Source of the DNA: Roseospirillum parvum
GTDB taxonomy: Bacteria > Pseudomonadota > Alphaproteobacteria > Rhodospirillales > Rhodospirillaceae
Length of the DNA: 64,000 nucleotides
Direction of reading: 5' to 3'
NCBI RefSeq assembly: GCF_900100455.1
Contig: NZ_FNCV01000001.1
Coordinates: forward strand, 165,093 to 229,092
The notes under the pieces were generated by a model, which had not been told where the DNA came from, searched no databases, and saw nothing but the letters and a program-made list of their open reading frames with translations. How positions within the stretch are numbered: position 1 is the stretch's first letter; each line of letters starts with the position of its first letter. The position numbers and the translations under genes are program-made. This document shows positions 59,901-64,000 of this stretch, piece by piece.

Positions 59901-60029
59901 GACGATCTGGCCCGGCGCATGGACACGGCGGCCGACGCGGCCTATCTGATCTTCCAGGAGTTGATCGAGACTCCGGCCAGCCAGGTGTCCGCACCCGCCG
60001 ATCCCCGGACGGCGGGCGCGGGACCCTGA
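56991..60029 (+). CDS. glnE: Bifunctional glutamine synthetase adenylyltransferase/adenylyl-removing enzyme
   Basis: The 1012-residue protein has two nucleotidyltransferase domains. The N-terminal adenylyl-removing half is marked by VVIAMGKMGAGELNYSSDIDLMV, and the C-terminal adenylyltransferase half by VLAMGKMGGLEMTATSDLDLIIL. Each is followed by its helical GlnD_UR_UTase-like region (KRGGLIDIEFIAQY is the second). It switches glutamine synthetase off by adding AMP and on by removing it, responding to PII and glutamine. The ATG at 56991 is supported by the conserved start of the domain. It stands alone with bcp 42 bp downstream. Confidence 0.95.
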   Translation: MSDFPYAARIAAALPAAADPQAAARGRERWAESAGRLAGGTPEQVAQAQAMRAALDDAAVSAVFAALFGGSPFLSGIIQRRPDDFLRLVAEGPEALLDTVRAELDGPARRLTDSAPLMATLRLAKRRVALLTALADIAGDWPLARITGVLSDFAARALSVSTAHLLAQAAGRGLIELPDPANPEAGSGYVVIAMGKMGAGELNYSSDIDLMVFYDQEVIAYRGPKTPKEFYVRLTRDLVRLMEERTADGYVFRTDLRLRPDPGSTAVAMSMEAAELYYEGFGQNWERAAMIKARAVAGDLAAGRAFLKRLRPFVWRKSLDFNAIQDIHSIKRQINAVKACGVVTVAGHNIKLGRGGIREVEFFAQTQQLIWGGREPRLQVPQTLGAIAALAERGLVDPPTAQSLDRCYHLLRRVEHRLQMIDDAQTQTLPKEPERLTHLARFLGYPDASAFAAELRDILCTVEAHYADLFEDAPSLSEDGNLVFTGSEDDPDTLATLAGLGFSNPASVAAVIRGWHHGRYRCLRSTKAREKLTELTPVLLRALGATSNPDGAFNRFDEFLKKLPAGVQIFALFAADPGLLGLLARIMGDAPRLADQLGRNPALVDCLIDPDLLAAPDTSVAALSGELALHLAQTSHFEEVLDRCRRWANDRRFQVGVLVLLARIDAETAGRALSALADAVLGALMPYVVEDLARSHGKVPGSEVAVLAMGKMGGLEMTATSDLDLIILYRADPECPGSDGRRPLSPGDWHIRLTQRFINAITALTAEGRLYEVDMRLRPSGNKGPLAVSLDAFERYNQADAWTWEHMALTRARVCLGPAGLAEAARQATARTLTRQRDPGRLVAEVAEMRARMAREHKGDDPWEVKHRRGGLIDIEFIAQYLQLRHAHAHPRVLAPNTLGALRKLADAGLLEAATAGRLIEAHRLWLAVQSVLRHCVEGRFEPGRASPGLVRTIVDSVALVQPEDPPADLDDLARRMDTAADAAYLIFQELIETPASQVSAPADPRTAGAGP

Positions 60030-60071
60030 GCCGGCTTCGCCCCGCCCCGACGCCACTTCGACGGACCGAGC

Positions 60072-60563
60072 ATGAGCCAGACCCAGACCCGACCCGCCGC
60101 CGGCGATCCGGCGCCCGACTTCGCCATGGCCACCGATGGTGGTGGCCAGGTCTCGTTGAGCGACTTCAAGGGCCAGCCGCTGGTCCTCTACTTCTACCCC
60201 AAGGACGACACCTCGGGCTGCACCAAGGAGGCCCAGGCCTTCCGCGACGCCAAGGCGGCGTTCGACGAACTGGGGGTGACCATCGTCGGCGTCTCCAAGG
60301 ACAGCGTGAAGAAGCACGACACCTTCAAGGAGAAGTACGAGCTGAACTTCCCGCTCGGCTCCGACCCCGAGGGCGCGGTCTGCGAGGCCTACGGGGTGTG
60401 GGTGGAAAAAAGCATGTATGGGCGCACCTACATGGGCATCGAGCGCTCGACCTTCCTGATCGACGGCGCCGGCGTGGTCGCCAAGGCATGGCGCAAGGTG
60501 AAGGTGGCCGGCCACGCCGAGGCGGTGCTGGACGCAGCGCGCCAATTGAAGGGCGCCAGTTGA
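60072..60563 (+). CDS. bcp: Thioredoxin-dependent thiol peroxidase (Bcp/PrxQ) lacking the usual resolving cysteine
   Basis: The 163-residue peroxiredoxin has the peroxidatic Cys50 in DDTSGCTKEA. The PrxQ resolving cysteine, normally five residues later, is Gln55, so it is either a 1-Cys variant or uses Cys104 (GAVCEAYG) instead. It reduces peroxides with thioredoxin in the cytoplasm. The family-typical GRTYMGIERSTFLIDG segment is present. It follows glnE by 42 bp on the same strand. Its stop codon is embedded in a 14-bp triplication. Confidence 0.92.
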   Translation: MSQTQTRPAAGDPAPDFAMATDGGGQVSLSDFKGQPLVLYFYPKDDTSGCTKEAQAFRDAKAAFDELGVTIVGVSKDSVKKHDTFKEKYELNFPLGSDPEGAVCEAYGVWVEKSMYGRTYMGIERSTFLIDGAGVVAKAWRKVKVAGHAEAVLDAARQLKGAS

Positions 60564-60591
60564 AAGACGCCAGTTGAAAGCGCCAGTTCAG
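60552..60591 (+). repeat. 14-bp tandem repeat across the bcp stop codon
   Basis: GGCGCCAGTTGAAA (60552-60565), GACGCCAGTTGAAA (60566-60579) and a partial GCGCCAGTTCAG (60580-60591). The first unit holds the TGA stop. Confidence 0.75.
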
Positions 60592-60639
60592 AACGATTGA
60601 CCGGCCGGCGGTGCGGGGCCGGGGGCCGAGGGAGACGGC

Positions 60640-61455
60640 ATGTTCGACAGCCTCACCACGCGGGCCCGGTTGATCCTGCTGGAAACCGCGCCGGCCGCCA
60701 AGATCACCCGGACCCGCGACCTCGCCACCGCCTGGCGGGCCGGCGCGGTGCCGCGCATCGGCAGCGCGCCGCCGCCCGAGCGCCCCGGCCGGCCGGCCCG
60801 GCCCCAGTTGCTGCCGCCGCGCCAGATGCCCCGGCGCAGCGGCGGGGTGGCGGGGCGCGTCGCCCTGCTTCATGCCCTGGCCCACATCGAGCTCAATGCC
60901 ATTGATCTGGCCTGGGACCTGATCGTGCGTTTCGCCGAGCAGGAACTGCCCCACGCCTTCTTCACCGACTGGATCGCCGTGGCGCTCGACGAGGCGCTGC
61001 ACTTCGAGCTGCTGGAGGAGCGCCTGCGCCAGCTCGACAGCCACTATGGCGCCTTGCCGGCCCATGACGGGCTGTGGCAGGCCGCCGAGGCCACCGCCGA
61101 CGACCTGCTGGCCCGTCTCGCCGTCATCCCGATGAGCCACGAGGCGCGCGGCCTGGACACCACGCCGGCCACCATCGCGCGGCTGACCGCCCAGGGCGAC
61201 GCCGCCTCGGCCGGCATCCTGAAGACCATCCTGACCGACGAGATCCGCCATGTGCGGACCGGGGTGCGCTGGTTCCGCTTTGTCTGCCAGCTGCGCGGTC
61301 TGGACCCCGAGGCCACCTTTGTGGAAAAACTGGCCACGCACCTGCCGGCCGGCCTGAAGCCGCCGTTCAACCACGCGGCGCGGGCCGAGGCCGGCTTTCC
61401 CGAGCCCTGGTACACTGCCGCCGCCCGGTCCGACCACACCCGCGGCGTCGGCTGA
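60640..61455 (+). CDS. DUF455 family ferritin-like protein
   Basis: The 271-residue protein is helical, with ferritin-like carboxylate motifs that could hold a diiron site: HIELNAIDLAWD, DEALHFELLEERL and DEIRHVRTGVRW. This E...ExxH...ExxH pattern matches DUF455 (COG2833), whose biochemical role is not known. Reported relatives include tRNA hydroxylase MiaE-like proteins, so a hydroxylase role is possible but unproven. A GGGAG site precedes the ATG. It lies 76 bp after bcp and 27 bp before a lipoprotein gene. Confidence 0.85.
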   Translation: MFDSLTTRARLILLETAPAAKITRTRDLATAWRAGAVPRIGSAPPPERPGRPARPQLLPPRQMPRRSGGVAGRVALLHALAHIELNAIDLAWDLIVRFAEQELPHAFFTDWIAVALDEALHFELLEERLRQLDSHYGALPAHDGLWQAAEATADDLLARLAVIPMSHEARGLDTTPATIARLTAQGDAASAGILKTILTDEIRHVRTGVRWFRFVCQLRGLDPEATFVEKLATHLPAGLKPPFNHAARAEAGFPEPWYTAAARSDHTRGVG

Positions 61456-61482
61456 CCGCCCACCAACCGGAGACTTTCCAAG

Positions 61483-62016
61483 ATGCTCAAACGTCTGCTT
61501 GGCCTGGGCGGGGCGCTGGCCACCGGCCTGCTCGCCGCCTGTGACGAGGCGCCGCAAAGCCAGCAACTGTTCCTCGAAGGGGCCGGCACCTGGAGCTATC
61601 TGGTCGATGCGGTGAAGGACGGCCCGCTGTGGGTCGATGTGGCCGGCAACCCGTTCGCGGTGGCCGATGCCGATGCCGCCCGGGCCATGGCCGAGGCGGT
61701 CGAGCGCGGCATGACGGCGCTCAAGATCACCACCACCACCGACCGCGCCGCCGCCGCCCGCCCCATGTACCGCCTCAAGGTGGTGCTCAACCCGGGTCCG
61801 TCGGCCAATTTCCGCAAGCTGTGCCAGGAGATGGCGCCGGCCGGCCCGCCGCCCGAGGGCAAGCTTGAGATCCTGATGGGGTTCTGTGTCGAGGACGAGG
61901 TGCGGGGCGCCGCCCGGGGCAGCCTGCCGACCACCGACAACCCCCGGGCCGAGCCGCTGGTCCAGTTGATCGGCCGCATGACCCGTCAGGTGCTGGCCCG
62001 CAACACCGACCGCTGA
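61483..62016 (+). CDS. Putative lipoprotein of unknown function
   Basis: The 177-residue protein starts with a type II signal peptide whose lipobox is LAAC with Cys20 as the lipidated residue, so it is membrane-anchored. The rest contains a segment with repeated Ala and Thr (TALKITTTTDRAAAARP) and two further cysteines (in RKLCQEM and MGFCVED) that could form a disulfide in the periplasm. I do not recognise the family. It follows the DUF455 gene by 27 bp, likely in one operon. Confidence 0.75.
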   Translation: MLKRLLGLGGALATGLLAACDEAPQSQQLFLEGAGTWSYLVDAVKDGPLWVDVAGNPFAVADADAARAMAEAVERGMTALKITTTTDRAAAARPMYRLKVVLNPGPSANFRKLCQEMAPAGPPPEGKLEILMGFCVEDEVRGAARGSLPTTDNPRAEPLVQLIGRMTRQVLARNTDR

Positions 62017-62028
62017 GGTCCCGCCGGG

Positions 62029-62613
62029 TCAGCCTTCGGGAACGACCAGGGTCAGGCTGCTGCGGCCGAAGGTGCGGCTTTGCTCGATGGTGAAGCCGGG
62101 CACGGCGTCCAGCGGCCGGGCGTGCTCGACCACGGCCAGGGTTTCTGGGCCGATCCAGCCGGCCGCCGCCAGCGCCGCCAGGGCCGGGGGACCCAACTCC
62201 TGGCCATAGGGCGGGTCGAGCAGCACCACCTCCATGGGGGCGTCGGCGGGCGGCGGCTTGAGGGCGTCGGCGGCCAGCAGGCGGGCCCGTCCGGGCGGCA
62301 CCTCCAGGGCCTTCAGCGCCGCCGCGACCAGCCGCCGGGCCTCGGCCGAGGTGTCGAGGAAGGTCACCTCGGCGCCGCGCGACAGCGCCTCCAGCCCCAG
62401 CGCCCCAGTGCCGGCGAAGGCATCGAGCAGGCGCACCCCGTCCAGGCCATGGGCGCCCCGGCGGAAACGATGGGCGAGCAGGTTGAACAGGGCCTCGCGC
62501 ACCCGGTCGGTGGTCGGCCGGATGCGGTCGTCGGGTGGCCCCGGCAGGCGGCGTCCCTTGTAGGCGCCGGCGATCAGGCGCAGCCCGCGCGAACCCTGGG
62601 GGTGGCGGCTCAT
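62029..62613 (-). CDS. rsmD: 16S rRNA (guanine966-N2)-methyltransferase
   Basis: The 194-residue protein has the RsmD pattern: an N-terminal GLRLIAGAYKGRRLPG, RPTTDRVREALFNLL, the SAM-binding LLDAFAGTGALGLEAL and the catalytic LDPPYG motif. It methylates G966 of 16S rRNA. Its ATG overlaps the rluB stop by 4 bp, so the two rRNA-modifying genes are translated together leftward. Confidence 0.94.
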   Translation of the reverse strand: MSRHPQGSRGLRLIAGAYKGRRLPGPPDDRIRPTTDRVREALFNLLAHRFRRGAHGLDGVRLLDAFAGTGALGLEALSRGAEVTFLDTSAEARRLVAAALKALEVPPGRARLLAADALKPPPADAPMEVVLLDPPYGQELGPPALAALAAAGWIGPETLAVVEHARPLDAVPGFTIEQSRTFGRSSLTLVVPEG

Positions 62614-63446
62614 GGGCGGGCGCGGCGCCGCTTCTGGGCCGGCTGGGGCAGCGAGGCGGCGGGGATGAGGCCGGAAAGCTGCTCGCGCAGCACCTTGCCG
62701 GAGACCTCCTCGACCGCCCCGGGGGCCAGCCGGCCGAGCTGGAAGGGGCCGTAGGAAACCCGGATCAGCCGCCCGACATCCCACCCGAAGTGGGCCATCA
62801 GCTTGCGCACCTCGCGGTTCTTGCCCTCGCGCAGGCCGACCATCAGCCAGGCGTTGCCGCCCTGCTGGCGCTCCAGTTGGGCGGTGACCGGGCCATAGCG
62901 CACCCCGTCGATGGTCAACCCCTCGGCCAGACGGGCCAGCTCGGCCTCGGTCGGGCGACCGTGCAGGCGCACCCGGTAGCGGCGCAGCCAGCCGGTGGCC
63001 GGGGCCTCCAGGCGGCCGGCCAGGGTGCCGTCGTTGGTCAGCAGCAGAAGCCCTTCCGAGGTCAGATCGAGGCGGCCCACCGAGACCACCCGGGGCAGCT
63101 CCGGCGGCAGGCTGTCGAAGACCGTCGGGCGGCCTGCCTCGTCGCGGTGGCTGGTCACCAGCCCGGGCGGCTTGTGGTAGCGCCACAGGCGGGTTTCGCC
63201 GATGGTGGGGACCGGCTTGCCGTCCACCTCCAGGGTTTCGCCGCCTTCCAGGACCACCGCCGGGGTGTCCAGCACGCGGCCGTTCAGGCGCACCCGGCCG
63301 GCGGCGATCAGGCGCTCCACCTCGCGCCGCGAGGCGACGCCGGCGCGGGCCAGCACCTTGGCGACGCGGCCCCGGTCGGGGGCGTCGTCGGGCGAGTCAT
63401 CGGGGGCGTCTTTGGGCGCCTTGGTGCGGGAACGGTCGGTGGGCAT
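62610..63446 (-). CDS. rluB: 23S rRNA pseudouridine synthase (RluB/RsuA family)
   Basis: The 278-residue protein has an N-terminal S4 RNA-binding domain (RVAKVLARAGVASRREVERLIAAGRVRLNG). The RsuA-family catalytic domain follows, with VGRLDLTSEGLLLLTNDG holding the active Asp, and the EGKNREVRKL motif. RluB modifies U2605 in E. coli 23S rRNA; whether this one is RluB, RluE or RluF in specificity cannot be told, though the long form with S4 domain favours RluB. A basic C-terminal tail and an acidic N-terminal leader flank the core. Confidence 0.9.
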   Translation of the reverse strand: MPTDRSRTKAPKDAPDDSPDDAPDRGRVAKVLARAGVASRREVERLIAAGRVRLNGRVLDTPAVVLEGGETLEVDGKPVPTIGETRLWRYHKPPGLVTSHRDEAGRPTVFDSLPPELPRVVSVGRLDLTSEGLLLLTNDGTLAGRLEAPATGWLRRYRVRLHGRPTEAELARLAEGLTIDGVRYGPVTAQLERQQGGNAWLMVGLREGKNREVRKLMAHFGWDVGRLIRVSYGPFQLGRLAPGAVEEVSGKVLREQLSGLIPAASLPQPAQKRRRARP

Positions 63447-63539
63447 GGCGGGGCGGTCTTTTCGCGGGAGGTGGCCGAACGGCGTTTGGGCGAGGTATAC
63501 CCATTGCCGCCCCGAGGCAACCCCGAGCGCGGACAGCCG

Positions 63540-63989
63540 ATGCCCAATTCGTTCCTTGAGATGGCCTTCGCCGAGGCCGAGGCCGCCGCCGCCCGGGGCG
63601 AGGTGCCGGTGGGTGCCGTGGTCGTCGCCGCCGATGGCCGAAGCGTGCTGGCCCGGGCCGGCAACCGGGTCGAGGAATTGGCCGACCCCACCGCCCACGC
63701 CGAGGTGCTGGCCCTGCGCGCCGCCTGCCAGACCCTCGGCCGGCCGCGCCTTGAAGGGGCCAGCCTGTACGTGACCCTGGAGCCCTGTGCCATGTGCGCC
63801 CAGGCCGTCGCCCTGGCCCGGGTGGCCCGGCTGGTCTTCGCCGCCTACGATCCCAAGGGCGGTGGCGTGGAGCACGGGGCCCGGGTGTTCGCCCGCCCCA
63901 CCTGCCACCACCGCCCGGAGGTCATCGGCGGCATCGACGAACGCCGCGCCGCCGCCCTGCTGGCGACATTTTTCAAGGCCAGACGGTAG
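63540..63989 (+). CDS. tadA: tRNA adenosine(34) deaminase TadA
   Basis: The 149-residue protein has the deaminase zinc motif, His53-Ala-Glu55 in PTAHAEV and Cys83/Cys86 in EPCAMC, as in TadA. It changes A34 to inosine in the anticodon of tRNA-Arg(ACG). Residue AHAEVLALR and the length fit TadA rather than a cytosine deaminase, although related guanine deaminases share the pattern. It is divergent from rluB across 93 bp and ends 11 bp before the window edge. Confidence 0.92.
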   Translation: MPNSFLEMAFAEAEAAAARGEVPVGAVVVAADGRSVLARAGNRVEELADPTAHAEVLALRAACQTLGRPRLEGASLYVTLEPCAMCAQAVALARVARLVFAAYDPKGGGVEHGARVFARPTCHHRPEVIGGIDERRAAALLATFFKARR

Positions 63990-64000
63990 GCGGCGGGGGT

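Noticed and set aside
56649-60545. Long open frame antisense to glnE
   Set aside because: Opposite glnE, whose duplicated nucleotidyltransferase motifs are certain. The translation is compositionally biased.

Overview
The window is chromosomal DNA of a very GC-rich alphaproteobacterium. Gene content and order (carAB, yqeY-dnaG-rpoD, rpsU divergent from def and a COQ9-family gene, ISC-type ferredoxin, glnE, oxyR) fit the Rhodospirillales or a near relative. That placement is inferred from gene content, not from a database search. Codon use is uniform, and I see no transposase, integrase, phage genes or CRISPR array.

Layout. At 1-1.67 kb is the 5' part of a leftward VCBS-repeat surface protein cut by the window edge. 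At 2.09-4.95 kb is a TetR regulator with an acyl/aryl-CoA ligase and an enoyl-CoA hydratase in overlapping frames. At 4.96-10.4 kb is a leftward type I secretion operon with two ABC half-transporters and an HlyD-type adaptor. At 10.8-15.7 kb is a glycogen and maltodextrin operon (DUF2934, glgX, malQ). At 15.7-27.1 kb is a housekeeping block: greA, carB and carA leftward; yqeY, dnaG, rpoD and an alpha/beta hydrolase rightward. At 27.1-30.6 kb a membrane PAS/HD-GYP-like receptor that has lost its metal ligands is divergent from a LapG-type periplasmic cysteine protease. At 31-37.6 kb are VOC, rpsU, def, COQ9-like, ferredoxin, mnmA, an orphan histidine kinase and ygfZ. At 37.7-44.6 kb is a six-gene surface-glycan cluster (five glycosyltransferases and an AsnB-type amidotransferase). 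At 44.9-48.8 kb are dihydroorotase, a GlsB/YeaQ protein, tRNA-Ser(GCU), a YfcG-like GST and oxyR. At 49.2-53.4 kb a FecR-domain RTX protein converges on a PAS-GGDEF diguanylate cyclase. At 53.5-64 kb are a YhdP/AsmA-like protein, glnE, bcp, a ferritin-like DUF455 protein, a lipoprotein, rsmD, rluB and tadA.

How the parts may work together. A cell-surface and c-di-GMP theme recurs: two candidate type I secretion substrates (VCBS and FecR-RTX proteins), an ABC-HlyD exporter, a LapG-like protease, a degenerate HD-GYP receptor beside it, and a diguanylate cyclase beside one substrate. Together they resemble a Lap adhesin-release circuit in which the degenerate HD-GYP protein may take the place of LapD. 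This is an inference from motifs and adjacency. CarA, CarB and dihydroorotase supply pyrimidine synthesis. OxyR, the YfcG-like GST and Bcp point to peroxide defence.

At the DNA level the window carries short tandem duplications anchored on or just after stop codons (ABC-hlyD junction, def, pyrC, bcp, GST), a 36-bp hairpin array, and an inverted pair of REP-like elements after asnB.
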